The notes: generated by a model from the sequence alone, not told the origin. A stretch of DNA of 64,000 nt from Stenotrophomonas maltophilia (GCF_002799245.1 NZ_NEQV01000005.1:372001-436000); one strand, 5' to 3'. Positions 17,506 to 27,685 are shown, numbered from the stretch's first letter. Program-made: numbers and translations.

Positions 17506-20463
17506 ATGGCTCAGTCCATCCGCAAGCGTCGTCACCTGCTGTCCCAGGCCCTGCTCCTGGCCCTGTTGCCCCTCGCTGCCAGTGCGCAGGACGCTGCCAG
17601 TTCGTCCACCAAGGATCTCGACGCCGTCACTGTCACCGGCTCGCGCATCAAGCGCGCCGGCGTCGAAGGCCCGGCACCGGTCAACGTGATCACCGCCGCG
17701 CAGATCCAGAAGGAAGGCTTCGTGAGCGTGTACGACGCGCTGAAGACGCTCACCGAGGCCACCGGCACCGTTGAAGCCGCTTCGCAATGGGGCTCGCACA
17801 CGCCCAACGCCAGCGGCCTGAACCTGCGCGGGATGGGCCCGAACCGCTCGCTGCTGCTGGTCAACGGCCGTCGCGTGGCCGACTACCCACTGCCGTATGG
17901 CGGCGAAACCAACTTCTCCAACTACGGCAACATTCCGGCTGCGGCAGTGGAGCGCATCGAAGTGCTGACCGGTGGTGCCTCGGCCATCTATGGCTCGGAT
18001 GCGATTGCCGGCGTGGTCAACGTCATCCTGAAAACCAACTACGACGGCGACGAAGTGCGCGTGCGTGGTGGTACTTCCACCGAGGGCGGGCGCGATACCT
18101 GGGACCTGTCCTGGGCCGGCGGCAAGACCGGCGACAACTGGAGCGTGACCTACGCGCTGCAATACACCAAGCGCGATCCGTTGTTCGGCCGCGACCGCCC
18201 GCAGATGGACGATGCCGATGATGCGCCGTACCCGTCCTGGAACATGGAACAGCGCAAGGTCGGCTTCCGTCCCGCCGCCGGCCTGGCGCTGATCGATCCG
18301 ACCAACGGCCAGCGCCTGGCGCCGCCGGCCGGCACCTGCGAGAAGTTCAATGGCGAGTACTACACCGCTGATCGACTGGTCTACAACTACGCCGCCAACA
18401 CCATCAGCAACACCGGACGCCTGTGTGGCATGAGCGCCGACTACGCCAACTGGCTGCTCACCGGTGGCGCCGAGAACGTGTCCGGCAATCTGTATGCCAC
18501 CTTCGATTTCAGCAGTGACCTGCAGGCCTGGACCAATCTTGCGGTGTACCGCTCCGAAGCGATCTGGGGCACCAATCCGCCCGGCGTGTCGCTGATCGAC
18601 GATGACAACGGCTACTACTGGGACGCCAACCGCAACCGCCCGATCCTCGGCGTGCGCCAGTTCACCCCGAACGAAGTCGGCGGCCTGGACACGCTGCGCA
18701 ACACCAACCGCGAACTGTCCTGGGACTGGAGCGCCGGCCTGCGTGGGCGCCTTGCCGACCGCTTCGATTGGAGCGCCACGGTGGGGCGTTCGTACTACCG
18801 CGTGGAGGAGCGGCAGAACGTGGTCGACAAGCAGAAGTCGTACGACTACTTCCTTGGCCCGCGCCTGGGGACCACGGCCGATGGCGAGGCGATCTATGCA
18901 CTGGACGAATCGCGCTGGTGGAACCCGCTCACGCCGGACCAGTACTGGCAGATGGGCACCGTCGCGAAGAACCGCGCAACGTCCTGGGTCAACCAGGCCT
19001 CGGCGGATATCACCGGCGAGCTGTTCCAGGGCTGGGCCGGGCCGATCTCGTTCGCGGCGGTGGCTGAAGTGGCGCAGCAGGGCTATCACCTCAGTCCGGA
19101 CCCGCGCGCTGGCATCGACTTCGACCTGCAGAACGTCGATCGCGGTGGCGGCGAGCGCACCCGCTATTCGGCGGGCGTCGAGTTCAAGATCCCGCTGCTG
19201 GACAGCGTGACCGCCACCGCGGCCGCGCGTTATGACCGCTATGGCAACTACAAGGCCGACGACAGCAGCGAAGCGCTGGATATCGGCAGCCAGAAGGAAA
19301 CCACCTGGAACGTCGGCCTGGAATGGCGCCCGGTCGAATCGCTGCTGGTGCGTGGCTCGTACGCCACCAGTTTCCATGCGCCGGACATGCACTACCTGCT
19401 GGGCCAGCCGAGCAGTTCCGAGGTGCAGACCTATGACCGGCTGCGCTGCATCCAGAGCGGTGCCTACCTGGTCAACAACTGCGGCGTGGGCAAAACCGAC
19501 GTCTGGTACACCTTCGACGTGAACCGGCGCGGCACGCCGCTGCTGCGCTCGGAAACCGGCGATTCGTGGACCGTCGGTTTCGTCTGGGATGTGCTGCCGA
19601 ACCTGTCGGTCAGCGCCGACTACTGGGCGATCAAGCTGGAAGACATGATCGTCGACGTCGGCGCCGACGAGGTGCTGGCCAGTGAGGCCGGCTGCCTGAC
19701 CGGCAAGAACATGGACGGTACGCCGTGGGCCAACCCGGCCGGTGGCGAGTACTGCGCCGGCATCCTGGCCCGCGTGAACCGTGACAGCAACGGTCGCCTG
19801 GTGTCGATCGAGCGCGGCCCGTTCAACCTGGCCAGCCGCGAGGTGCGCGGCATCGACCTGACCGCGCGCTATCGCCTGGACACCGCGCAGTGGGGCAGCT
19901 TCCAGCTGGGCGTGAACTACACCAACCAGATCTCGACCAAGGAACAGCGCTACGCCGCCGACCCGAATCCGGAACGTCGCGATCGCGACCTGCGCAGCAA
20001 GCTGCGCGCGAGCCTGGCCTGGCAGCGCGGCAACTGGAACGCCAACGTCTATGCCGACCGTATCGGTTCGGTGCCGGGCGTGCGCTACCACTGGGGCACC
20101 GATCGCCTGGACAACCCCGGTGGCTGCCTGCCGTTCGCCGACGGCTATGTGCCCAGTGACAGCCCGTCGCTGAACTGCCTGGAGCCGGCACGGCTGCCGG
20201 ATGGTTCGGTGAACCCGAACCCCAACGCGGGCCAGCAGACCTCGCGCTACTTCGGCCGGGTCGGGCCGTTCATCACCTGGAACTTCAACGTGGGCTACCA
20301 GGTGACCGAACACGCCAAGGTCAACGTCTACGTCAACAACGTGTTCAACTCGGCCAGCTGGAACCACAAAGATCCGTACAAGCTGGATTACGACTTCGCC
20401 CCGACCCGGTTGCTGGGTGCGGTCGGCCGCGAATTCGCATTGGAGTATGTGTTCACCTTCTGA
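17506..20463 (+). CDS. TonB-dependent outer-membrane receptor
   Basis: 985 residues. Signal peptide about 1-28 ending SAQ. The DAVTVTGSRIKR stretch is the TonB-box region; the plug domain has LNLRGMGPNRSLLLVNGRRV and ERIEVLTGGASAIYGSDAIAGVVNV; a 22-strand barrel follows, ending in the aromatic terminus ALEYVFTF expected for BAM insertion. The operator upstream places it in the sugar regulon, so it likely imports a glycan or glycopeptide. It belongs to the large Xanthomonadaceae receptor group and cannot be assigned a ligand from sequence. A GTAG palindrome follows the stop. Confidence 0.9.
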   Translation: MAQSIRKRRHLLSQALLLALLPLAASAQDAASSSTKDLDAVTVTGSRIKRAGVEGPAPVNVITAAQIQKEGFVSVYDALKTLTEATGTVEAASQWGSHTPNASGLNLRGMGPNRSLLLVNGRRVADYPLPYGGETNFSNYGNIPAAAVERIEVLTGGASAIYGSDAIAGVVNVILKTNYDGDEVRVRGGTSTEGGRDTWDLSWAGGKTGDNWSVTYALQYTKRDPLFGRDRPQMDDADDAPYPSWNMEQRKVGFRPAAGLALIDPTNGQRLAPPAGTCEKFNGEYYTADRLVYNYAANTISNTGRLCGMSADYANWLLTGGAENVSGNLYATFDFSSDLQAWTNLAVYRSEAIWGTNPPGVSLIDDDNGYYWDANRNRPILGVRQFTPNEVGGLDTLRNTNRELSWDWSAGLRGRLADRFDWSATVGRSYYRVEERQNVVDKQKSYDYFLGPRLGTTADGEAIYALDESRWWNPLTPDQYWQMGTVAKNRATSWVNQASADITGELFQGWAGPISFAAVAEVAQQGYHLSPDPRAGIDFDLQNVDRGGGERTRYSAGVEFKIPLLDSVTATAAARYDRYGNYKADDSSEALDIGSQKETTWNVGLEWRPVESLLVRGSYATSFHAPDMHYLLGQPSSSEVQTYDRLRCIQSGAYLVNNCGVGKTDVWYTFDVNRRGTPLLRSETGDSWTVGFVWDVLPNLSVSADYWAIKLEDMIVDVGADEVLASEAGCLTGKNMDGTPWANPAGGEYCAGILARVNRDSNGRLVSIERGPFNLASREVRGIDLTARYRLDTAQWGSFQLGVNYTNQISTKEQRYAADPNPERRDRDLRSKLRASLAWQRGNWNANVYADRIGSVPGVRYHWGTDRLDNPGGCLPFADGYVPSDSPSLNCLEPARLPDGSVNPNPNAGQQTSRYFGRVGPFITWNFNVGYQVTEHAKVNVYVNNVFNSASWNHKDPYKLDYDFAPTRLLGAVGREFALEYVFTF

Positions 20464-20481
20464 GGAGACCCACCTCCGCCG

Positions 20482-20504
20482 GTAGATCCACACCATGCGT
20501 GGAT
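20482..20504. repeat. Single SMAG-like palindrome
   Basis: GTAGATCCACACC followed by ATGCGTGGAT, a single hairpin with GTAG head, just after the TonB receptor stop. Confidence 0.65.
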
Positions 20505-20533
20505 ACGGATGCCCGGGTGCCCATTCAGGAAAT

Positions 20534-20585
20534 GCGGACAGGCTGGATTTGACCTTCCCACGATGGCAAGGTTTAGCCTGTCCGC
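20534..20585 (+). promoter_or_regulatory. CueR-type promoter of copA
   Basis: -35 TTGACC (20549-20554) and -10 TAGCCT (20574-20579) are 19 bases apart, the long spacer typical of MerR-family promoters. The spacer holds the dyad ACCTTCC-N6/7-GGCAAGGT (20552-20572), a CueR box. It is enclosed by a second, perfect 11-bp inverted repeat GCGGACAGGCT (20534-20544) / AGCCTGTCCGC (20575-20585), which is unusual. Confidence 0.88.
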
Positions 20586-20613
20586 ATCCAGAAGGAATCC
20601 CGGGAATCCGATC

Positions 20614-23115
20614 ATGAGCACGCCGCGCGCCACTGCCGTCCCCGCCAGCCCGTCCACCATCAGCCTTCCCATCGAGGGCATGACCTGCGCCAGCTGCGTG
20701 GGCAGGGTCGAAGCGGCACTGTCCAGGGTCGAAGGCGTGGGCAGCGTCTCGGTGAACCTGGCCACCGAGCGGGCGGACATCCGCCCGTCGGGGCCGGTGG
20801 ATCGCGCGGCGTTGATCCAGGCGGTGGAGCGGGTGGGCTATGACGTGCCGGCCGGTACCACTGAGCTGTTGGTAGAGGGCATGACCTGCGCGTCCTGCGT
20901 GGGTCGTGTCGAACGTGCGCTGCTGGCCGTGCCCGGCGTCAGCCAGGCCAGCGTCAACCTGGCCACCGAGCGCGCCACGGTGCGTGGCGTGGCGGATGCT
21001 GCAGCGCTGGTCGCCGCCATCGACAAGGCCGGTTATGACGCACGCGTGATCGAGGCGGGGGTGCAGTCCGATGACGAAGCCGCGGAAAAGAAGGATGCCG
21101 AGCGTGCGCAGCTGAAGCGCGACCTGATCCTGGCCACCTCGCTGGCACTGCCGGTGTTCGTGCTGGAAATGGGCTCGCACCTGATCCCCGGCATGCACGA
21201 ATGGGTGATGTCCACGATCGGCATGCAGGCCAGCTGGTACCTGCAGTTCGTGCTGACCGCGCTGGTGCTGGCCATCCCCGGCCGCCGTTTCTACCAGAAG
21301 GGCATCCCCGCGCTGCTGCGGCTTGCGCCGGACATGAATTCGCTGGTGGCGGTGGGCACCGCTGCGGCATTCGGCTACTCGGTGGTGGCGACGTTCCTGC
21401 CGCGGCTGTTGCCGGCGGGCACGGTGAACGTCTACTACGAAGCAGCGGCGGTGATCGTCGCGCTGATCCTGCTCGGCCGCTTCCTTGAAGCGCGCGCCAA
21501 GGGCCGCACCTCCGAGGCGATCAAGCGCCTGGTCAACCTGCAGGCCAAGGTCGCCCATGTGATCCGTGACGGCCGCACGGCCGACATCCCGGTCAATGAA
21601 GTGCTGAGCGGCGACGTGGTGGAAGTGCGGCCGGGCGAGCGCGTGCCGGTCGACGGCGAGGTGGTCGAAGGCCGCAGCTACATCGACGAGTCCATGATCA
21701 GTGGCGAACCGATCCCGGTCGAGAAGCAGCCGGGCAGCAGCGTGGTCGGTGGCACGGTCAACCAGAAGGGCGCACTGAGCGTGCGTGCCACGGCGGTGGG
21801 TGCGCAGACCATGCTGGCGCAGATCATCCGCATGGTCGAACAGGCGCAGGGCTCGAAGCTGCCGATCCAGGCGGTGGTCGACAAGGTCACCCTGTGGTTC
21901 GTGCCGGCGGTGATGCTGGCCGCACTGGCGACCTTCGCGGTCTGGCTGATCTTCGGGCCATCGCCGGCACTGAGCTTCGCGCTGGTCAACGCGGTGGCGG
22001 TGCTGATCATTGCCTGCCCATGCGCGATGGGGTTGGCCACGCCGACCTCGATCATGGTCGGTACCGGTCGTGGCGCTGAAATGGGCGTGCTGTTCCGCAA
22101 GGGCGAGGCACTGCAGCTGCTGAAGGACGCGCAGGTGGTGGCCGTGGACAAGACCGGCACGCTGACCGAAGGCCGCCCGCGCCTGACCGATCTGGACGTT
22201 GCCGACGGGTTCGATCGCCGCACGGTGTTGGCGGCCGTTGCCGCAGTGGAGTCACGCTCCGAGCATCCGATCGCCCGTGCCATCGTCGAGGCCGCCACCG
22301 AACAGGGCCTGGCAGTGCCGCAGATGGTTGAATTCGAGTCGGTCACCGGCATGGGCGTGCGCGCCGGCGTCGATGGCGCGCGGGTGGAGGTCGGCGCGGA
22401 TCGTTTCATGCGCGATCTCGGCGTGGACATTGCTGCGTTTGCCGCACTGGCTGCAACGCTGGGCACGCAGGGAAAATCGCCGCTGTACGCTGCCATTGAT
22501 GGCCGCCTGGCAGCGATCATCGCGGTGTCCGATCCGATCAAGCCGAGCACGCCGGCCGCGATCGCGGCATTGCATCAATTGGGCCTGAAGGTGGCGATGA
22601 TCACCGGTGACAACGCCGGGACCGCGCAGGCGATCGCGCGCCAGCTGGGCATCGATGAAGTCGTGGCCGAGGTGTTGCCGGAAGGCAAGGTCGAGGCAGT
22701 GCGCAGGCTGAAGGCCACGCATGGCCACGTCGCCTTCGTCGGCGACGGCATCAATGATGCGCCGGCGCTGGCTGAAGCCGATGTCGGCCTGGCCATCGGC
22801 ACAGGAACCGATATCGCGGTGGAATCGGCCGATGTGGTGCTGATGTCGGGCAATCTGCAGGGCGTGCCGAATGCCATTGCACTATCGAAGGCAACCCTGG
22901 GCAACATCCGCCAGAACCTGTTCTGGGCGTTCGCCTACAACACTGCGTTGATCCCGGTGGCGGCCGGCGTGCTGTACCCGGTCTGGGGCGTGCTGCTGTC
23001 GCCGGTGTTCGCGGCCGGTGCAATGGCGCTGTCCAGTGTGTTCGTGCTGGGCAACGCGCTGCGCCTGCGCCGCTTCCAGCCACCGATGGCGGATGCCCCC
23101 GCAGCGACCCATTGA
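20614..23115 (+). CDS. copA: Copper(I)-exporting P1B-type ATPase
   Basis: Pumps Cu(I) from cytoplasm to periplasm. 833 residues. Two N-terminal metal-binding domains each with GMTCASC (cysteines 25/28 and 92/95), an HP-type membrane region, the transport motif CPC (468-470) in IACPCAMG, the phosphorylation motif DKTGTLTEG (D512), and hinge [18 protein letters not shown]. The ATG at 20614 is used because the longer open frame starts upstream of the CueR promoter. The MerR-family gene follows after 11 bases, so pump and sensor form one operon. Confidence 0.95.
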   Translation: MSTPRATAVPASPSTISLPIEGMTCASCVGRVEAALSRVEGVGSVSVNLATERADIRPSGPVDRAALIQAVERVGYDVPAGTTELLVEGMTCASCVGRVERALLAVPGVSQASVNLATERATVRGVADAAALVAAIDKAGYDARVIEAGVQSDDEAAEKKDAERAQLKRDLILATSLALPVFVLEMGSHLIPGMHEWVMSTIGMQASWYLQFVLTALVLAIPGRRFYQKGIPALLRLAPDMNSLVAVGTAAAFGYSVVATFLPRLLPAGTVNVYYEAAAVIVALILLGRFLEARAKGRTSEAIKRLVNLQAKVAHVIRDGRTADIPVNEVLSGDVVEVRPGERVPVDGEVVEGRSYIDESMISGEPIPVEKQPGSSVVGGTVNQKGALSVRATAVGAQTMLAQIIRMVEQAQGSKLPIQAVVDKVTLWFVPAVMLAALATFAVWLIFGPSPALSFALVNAVAVLIIACPCAMGLATPTSIMVGTGRGAEMGVLFRKGEALQLLKDAQVVAVDKTGTLTEGRPRLTDLDVADGFDRRTVLAAVAAVESRSEHPIARAIVEAATEQGLAVPQMVEFESVTGMGVRAGVDGARVEVGADRFMRDLGVDIAAFAALAATLGTQGKSPLYAAIDGRLAAIIAVSDPIKPSTPAAIAALHQLGLKVAMITGDNAGTAQAIARQLGIDEVVAEVLPEGKVEAVRRLKATHGHVAFVGDGINDAPALAEADVGLAIGTGTDIAVESADVVLMSGNLQGVPNAIALSKATLGNIRQNLFWAFAYNTALIPVAAGVLYPVWGVLLSPVFAAGAMALSSVFVLGNALRLRRFQPPMADAPAATH

Positions 23116-23126
23116 AGGAGATCCGG

Positions 23127-23582
23127 ATGAACATCGGCGAAGCCGCCAAGGCCTCCAGCGTTTCAGCGAAGATGATCCGCTACTACGAGCAGATCGGTCT
23201 GATTCCTGCGGCTGATAGAACCGAATCAGGCTACCGGGCATACTCGCAGGCGGACGTCCACCGCCTGCGCTTCATCCGCCGCGCGCGCGATCTCGGCTTC
23301 CAGGTGGCCGAGATCACCGATCTGCTCGGCCTCTGGAACGACACCTCGCGGCACAGCGCCGACGTCAAGCACCTGGCCGAACAGCACATCGCCGATCTGG
23401 AGCAGCGCATCGAGCACATGCGGCAGATGGCCGACACGTTGAAGGCGCTGATCAGCTGCTGCGCGGGAGACGAGCGCCCGGAATGCCCGATCCTGCAGCG
23501 GCTGGGCGAAGACGATGAGACCCTGGTGCCGGTCGATGCCGCGAAGTCTGGTGCGGTGCGGCGGCGCAGCCACAAGCACTGA
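23127..23582 (+). CDS. cueR: Cu(I)-responsive MerR-family activator
   Basis: 151 residues. N-terminal winged HTH (MNIGEAAKASSVSAKMIRYYEQIGLI), a long dimer helix, and a metal-binding end with SCCAGDERPECP, in which the CueR cysteine pair would coordinate Cu(I). The C-terminal tail is basic and histidine-containing. AAGGAG lies just before the ATG. Two boxes fitting it are found in the window, before copA and before copZ. Confidence 0.92.
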   Translation: MNIGEAAKASSVSAKMIRYYEQIGLIPAADRTESGYRAYSQADVHRLRFIRRARDLGFQVAEITDLLGLWNDTSRHSADVKHLAEQHIADLEQRIEHMRQMADTLKALISCCAGDERPECPILQRLGEDDETLVPVDAAKSGAVRRRSHKH

Positions 23583-23600
23583 GTTCCCACTGCCAGCATG

Positions 23601-23636
23601 AAAAAACCCGCCCGGTGCCATTGCACGGGGCGGGTC
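23601..23636 (-). terminator. Terminator for copZ (may also act on cueR transcript)
   Basis: Stem ACCCGCCC / GGGCGGGT around an inner GGTGC/GCAC pairing. Read on the minus strand the stem is followed by TTTTTT, ideal for the copZ transcript, whose gene converges on cueR. Confidence 0.8.
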
Positions 23637-23660
23637 TGGTCGTGGAGGCAGGGCAGGGGA

Positions 23661-23855
23661 TCAGGCGCTACGCGGCGGGAAACCCGCATCGTTCACCGCG
23701 GCGAGCACCTGTTCCTGCGACGCGGTGGTCTGCACCTTGACCAGGCCGGTCGGCGGGTCGGCAACCACGCTGGCGTTCGGATCGATCTGCTGGATTGCGC
23801 GGGTCACACTGCGCGCGCAGCCGCCGCAGGTCATGCCGTCGACATGGAATTCCAT
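23661..23855 (-). CDS. copZ: Copper chaperone, heavy-metal-associated domain
   Basis: 64 residues making up one HMA domain: MEFHVDGMTCGGCARSV carries the MxCxxC Cu(I) site (Cys10 and Cys13). It probably delivers Cu(I) to CopA. Converges on the copA-cueR operon and has its own CueR box upstream. Confidence 0.93.
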   Translation of the reverse strand: MEFHVDGMTCGGCARSVTRAIQQIDPNASVVADPPTGLVKVQTTASQEQVLAAVNDAGFPPRSA

Positions 23856-23888
23856 CTGTAGCTCCTTCGATGCTCTTGGGGTGGGGCC

Positions 23889-23919
23889 AGTGTGTGCCTT
23901 CCAACGATGGCAGGGTCAA
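23889..23919 (-). promoter_or_regulatory. CueR-type promoter of copZ
   Basis: On the minus strand -35 TTGACC (23914-23919) is followed after 19 bases by a weak -10 CACACT (23889-23894). Between them the dyad ACCCTGCCATCGTTGGAAGGC resembles the copA box in reverse orientation, including the shared CGATGGCA/TGCCATCG spacer. Confidence 0.82.
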
Positions 23920-24055
23920 GCCATGGGCTGAACCGCAGGCAAGCGGCCAACGAAAACGGCAGCCACCTGTACCAGCGCGGCTGCCGTGGAGGAACGTCCC
24001 CGCCGGAGCGGGGCGTGGGTTGCGCCGGGGCGGGCCCGGGCAACCCGGTGCGGGC

Positions 24056-27000
24056 TCAGAACTTCCAGGTGGCGCCGAAGTACAGCTGGCGGCCTGCGTA
24101 GGTATTGGAGATCAGGCGAGCCTTGGTGTCGCTACCCAGGTGCACGCGCTGCTCGGACTTGGTGGCATTGATCACCGACGCGGTCAGGGTCCACTCCGGG
24201 GTGAGGTTGTAGGCCACGTTCAGATCCAACTGGTCATACGGCTCGGTGTAGACGGTGAGGCCATTGTTGAGCCCGCCGACCACCTGGCCGCGACGGTTGA
24301 ACGAGGCGCGCGCGAGGAACTTCTCGTTCTCGTAGAACACCGTGACGTTGGCCTGGTTCTTGGCGCTGCCGACCAGCGGCGAGGAGCCGATTTCCTGGCC
24401 GTCCAGAACAATGGAGGCCAGGTTGGTGTCGTTGTAGGTGTAGTTGGCCTGCACGCCGAAGCCGAAATCGAAGGTGTACTGGCCGTACAGCTCGACGCCC
24501 TGCGACACACCATCGCGGCCATTGGCCTGGGTTTCGTAGCGCTGCACGTTCACGGCTTCACCACCGATGACCATCGGCGTGTCGCGCACCACCGGCAGGG
24601 TGAAGTTGTCCACGTTCTTGCGGAACAGGCTGACACCGGCGACCGCGCCCGGCTGGAAGTACCATTCCAGGCCCAGGTCGAACTGGGTGGCCTTGAACGG
24701 TTCCAGCTGCTTGTTGCTGCCCTGGCCAACCCAGCCCGCGGTCGAGGCGCCGCCGGCAACGCGGCGATCATTGACATACTCTTCGCTGTAATAGCTCAGT
24801 GCGCCCGGCGCCGCGATGTCGGTGTAGCCGGGGCGGGCGATCACCTTCGATGCGGCACCACGCAGTACCAGCGTATCGGTGATGTCCCAGGCGATGTTGA
24901 AGCTCGGCAGCACGTCGGTGTACGTGCGGTCCACGCCGATCAGGTCGTAGGTCTTGCTCTGCGCCAGGTCGTGCGGCAGGCGCACGAAGCCGCTCTCGCA
25001 GCTGTAGGTCGGGTAGGCCGCAGCGGCGGGATCGGTGCACGCCATCGGCGCGCCGGACGCGTTGTCCAGGAAGTAGTCGTTGAACTTCTCGATCGAGTCG
25101 GAGGACTGCGCGAACTGCTTGGTGCGCACCACGCGCACGCCGACATTGCCGCGCAGGCGCTCGGTGCGGAAGTTGGCCTGGAAGTAGCCGGAGTAGATCT
25201 TCTCGTTGACGTTGTAGACGAAGTCTTCCTCGGTACGGTTGTGCGAACCACCGTAGGTCTTGTTCAGGTAGTCGATGTACGCCGGGTAGTTGATGCCCGG
25301 GAACACGTTGGCGTTGAAGCCGCCTGCAATGTTGCTGATCGGATTGGACAGGAAGAAGCCGGGCTGCGCGTCGCCGGCCGTCGGGTCGCAGCCACTCTGG
25401 TAACGGCTGTTGTCATAGTCGGCCGGGTCACGGCCCGGGCACACCCAGTAGGTGTTGCCGGTGTTGCGGTGGACCTTGCCATCGCGGTACTTGGCACCGA
25501 ACTGGATCGAGTCCAGCCAGCCCGATTCGAACAGCTTGGTGACGTCGGCCTGGAAGTAGTTCTGCTTGACCTCGGTGCGCTTCGACGAGGAATCGGTCGA
25601 ACCGGTGTCGACCTCGGCAATGCCGTTCATCAGCTGCTGCTGCAGGTCGGGCGAGAAGGTCGCCGAGGGTGTGCCGGTCAGATCCCAGGCGCTGTAAAGG
25701 TTGCCCGGCAGGTAATCGTTGCCGACCTTGCGGCGCGGCTTGGCCGACATCCGGAAGTTCATCGACGGGCCACCTTCGGACCAGGTGCGGCCGCCAGTGA
25801 ACGAGGCCTTCCACAGCGGGCTGATGTCCCAGTCGATGGTCAGGTCAGCGGTCTGCGACAGCGCCTTTTCCTTGCTGTAGCCACCGGTCAGCTGCGGCGT
25901 CGGAACCGTGCAGTCGTCCGGGCCCCAGCCGCCGGGCTGGAGGCCGGCCGCCTTGGCCTGGTCTTCGCTGCAGTAATAGGTTTTCCCCGCCAGCTTTTCG
26001 AACTGGGCACCGGTGACGGTGTTGCCGCTGGGGTCGAAGTCCAGGCCATTGAGCAGGCGGCCGCCGGCCCAGTTTCCGTCTCCGTTGAAGCGGGCCATGC
26101 TCCATTCCGGAATCTTCAGCATGTTCTGGGTGTAGTCACCCTGCAGCTCGAAGCGGAAGTAGTTGGCCGTCATCGTGACATTGTCGACCGGCTTGAACTG
26201 GAAGGTCAGCTGGCCGCCCTTGCGCTCGCGCTTTTCTTCCTTCACCGCGAAATTGACCGAGGTCGGCATGAAGAAATCGCTGTAGTTGCCGCCGGTCTGG
26301 TTGTTGAAACCGGACCTGCCCCACCAGTAGTGGATGCCATCCTGCGCCTGCACGTTGCCATAGGCATCGCGAGCCTTGCCGGCGCCATACCACTGGTAGT
26401 CCTCGGTGCTGGCTTCCATGGTACGGGTGGTGCGCTTCTGCTGGGTCACGCCGACCAGTACGCCGAAGCGCTCATCCTTGCTGTGCCACGAGTACAGCGC
26501 CGACGCCTGCGGGTCGATATCGTGATGGGTATCGGACGAGGTGCCCTCGAGCGTGACGAAGCCCGAATTGGCCTCCATGTCCAGCGGGCGACGGGTGTGC
26601 AGGATGACCGTGCCGCCGATGCCGCCTTCGTCGATGCGTGCTTCCGGCGACTTGAACAGTTCTGCGCTGGACAGCATGTTCGACGGCAGCAGGGTGTAAT
26701 TGAACGAACGGGTTGCTTCGTCGTTGGTTTCCGACGTCGCCACGTAGTTGCCGTTCAACTGGGTCAGTGTCAGGTCCGGTGCAAGACCGCGCACGCTGAC
26801 ACTCTTGCCTTCGCCACCGCTGCGGGTGATGACCACGCCGGGCACGCGCTGCAGCGCGTCGGCGACGTTCTTGTCGGGGAACTTGCCGACGTCCTCGGCG
26901 GTGATCACTTCGACCACGGCGTTGGCGTCGCGCTTCTGCTCAAGGCTCTTTTCAATGGCATAGCGGTAGCCGGTGACCTGGACGCTGTCCAGCGTGGTGG

Positions 27001-27133
27001 CGTCCTGCGAGCCGGTGGACGCGGCCTGCTGCGCGGCGGCGCCTGCCGGAATGACGGCGGCGGCCAGGGCCAGCGCAATGGCCAGCGACAATGCGTCCTG
27101 GCCGTGCGTACGTGTTGAATGCTTCATTCCCAT
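24056..27133 (-). CDS. TonB-dependent outer-membrane receptor of the mannoside locus
   Basis: 1025 residues from the ATG at 27133 (a second in-frame ATG lies two codons later); a GGAGAGAGGGAG purine tract precedes it. Signal peptide ends near AGAAAQQA. The TonB box is near TLDSVQVTGYRYAIEKSLEQK, and the plug shows ALQRVPGVVITRSGGEGKSVSVRGL, a form common among sugar receptors of Xanthomonads and Caulobacter. The barrel ends YAGRQLYFGATWKF. Two operator-like palindromes upstream and the neighbouring mannosidases suggest uptake of mannose-containing oligosaccharides. Confidence 0.9.
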   Translation of the reverse strand: MGMKHSTRTHGQDALSLAIALALAAAVIPAGAAAQQAASTGSQDATTLDSVQVTGYRYAIEKSLEQKRDANAVVEVITAEDVGKFPDKNVADALQRVPGVVITRSGGEGKSVSVRGLAPDLTLTQLNGNYVATSETNDEATRSFNYTLLPSNMLSSAELFKSPEARIDEGGIGGTVILHTRRPLDMEANSGFVTLEGTSSDTHHDIDPQASALYSWHSKDERFGVLVGVTQQKRTTRTMEASTEDYQWYGAGKARDAYGNVQAQDGIHYWWGRSGFNNQTGGNYSDFFMPTSVNFAVKEEKRERKGGQLTFQFKPVDNVTMTANYFRFELQGDYTQNMLKIPEWSMARFNGDGNWAGGRLLNGLDFDPSGNTVTGAQFEKLAGKTYYCSEDQAKAAGLQPGGWGPDDCTVPTPQLTGGYSKEKALSQTADLTIDWDISPLWKASFTGGRTWSEGGPSMNFRMSAKPRRKVGNDYLPGNLYSAWDLTGTPSATFSPDLQQQLMNGIAEVDTGSTDSSSKRTEVKQNYFQADVTKLFESGWLDSIQFGAKYRDGKVHRNTGNTYWVCPGRDPADYDNSRYQSGCDPTAGDAQPGFFLSNPISNIAGGFNANVFPGINYPAYIDYLNKTYGGSHNRTEEDFVYNVNEKIYSGYFQANFRTERLRGNVGVRVVRTKQFAQSSDSIEKFNDYFLDNASGAPMACTDPAAAAYPTYSCESGFVRLPHDLAQSKTYDLIGVDRTYTDVLPSFNIAWDITDTLVLRGAASKVIARPGYTDIAAPGALSYYSEEYVNDRRVAGGASTAGWVGQGSNKQLEPFKATQFDLGLEWYFQPGAVAGVSLFRKNVDNFTLPVVRDTPMVIGGEAVNVQRYETQANGRDGVSQGVELYGQYTFDFGFGVQANYTYNDTNLASIVLDGQEIGSSPLVGSAKNQANVTVFYENEKFLARASFNRRGQVVGGLNNGLTVYTEPYDQLDLNVAYNLTPEWTLTASVINATKSEQRVHLGSDTKARLISNTYAGRQLYFGATWKF

Positions 27134-27178
27134 CTCTCCCTCTCTCCTGGATTGATCCGGTGACGTGGCACGGACAAC

Positions 27179-27192
27179 TTGAATCGATCTAA
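27179..27192. promoter_or_regulatory. LacI-type operator candidate 3 (proximal, TonB receptor)
   Basis: TTGAATCGATCTAA, exact match to the window motif, 46 bases upstream of the receptor start. Confidence 0.8.
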
Positions 27193-27299
27193 TTTGTAGC
27201 GTCTTTGTCGCTGTCGCCATGCAGTGGCAGTAGCACCGCGCGCGTGGCCTGGTACGTCCTGTTGCTGCTCCCCCAACTCCCGGCCATCGCAGCGTCGTC

Positions 27300-27313
27300 T
27301 TGGATCGATCTAA
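27300..27313. promoter_or_regulatory. LacI-type operator candidate 4 (distal, TonB receptor)
   Basis: TTGGATCGATCTAA, exact match to the window motif, 121 bases from the proximal copy centre to centre. Paired sites at this distance could allow repression by looping. Confidence 0.78.
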
Positions 27314-27448
27314 GCGATGGGCGGGCGATTTTTAGCATGGGTCGCCCGTGGGCGCATGCTGCTCCGCAATATGGTACTGGCGTGTCGAAGGGATGACGGT
27401 TTGCTGAAACCAGTGAAATCGTTTTCGTGCGCAGGGAAGGGTGGGTCG

Positions 27449-27685
27449 GCAGGGCGGCGCCCTGCACCTGCTCGAAGCCAAAGCCAAAGCGGCTCTGGGT
27501 TGTCTGTGGTTTGGCGGGGCGGTGTGGGCTGGCAGGACACGCCGTAAACCCCGCTCCGCGGTCCGGCCCAGCCGCTGGCGGCTGTGCGTTCGGGCGCTTG
27601 CGAAGCAGTGCTTCGCAAGCAAAGCGCCCTTACCCATGGGGGCTTGGCCGCCCGCGGACACCCCGCAAGCCGACACCGCACCGCC
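27449..27685. repeat. Composite palindromic element, copy A (reverse orientation)
   Basis: A terminal hairpin GCAGGGCG/CGCCCTGC (27449-27465) is followed by a degraded long inverted repeat: left arm from 27513 (GGCGGGGCGGTGTGGGCTGG) and right arm ending 27685 (CCGACACCGCACCGCC). The interior has GGACACGCCGTAAA, the reverse complement of the TTTACGGCGT core in copy B. A nested perfect hairpin GCTTGCGAAGCAGTGCTTCG plus CAAGC lies near 27597. No coding function seen. Confidence 0.7.

Noticed and set aside
17371-21558. A 1395-codon open frame on the minus strand
   Set aside because: It is antisense to the TonB receptor and copA, both with clear domains; long shadow frames are expected at this GC content.
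23795-27118. A 1107-codon open frame on the plus strand
   Set aside because: Antisense to the TonB receptor at 24056-27133; composition is that of a reverse-frame shadow and no family features are seen.
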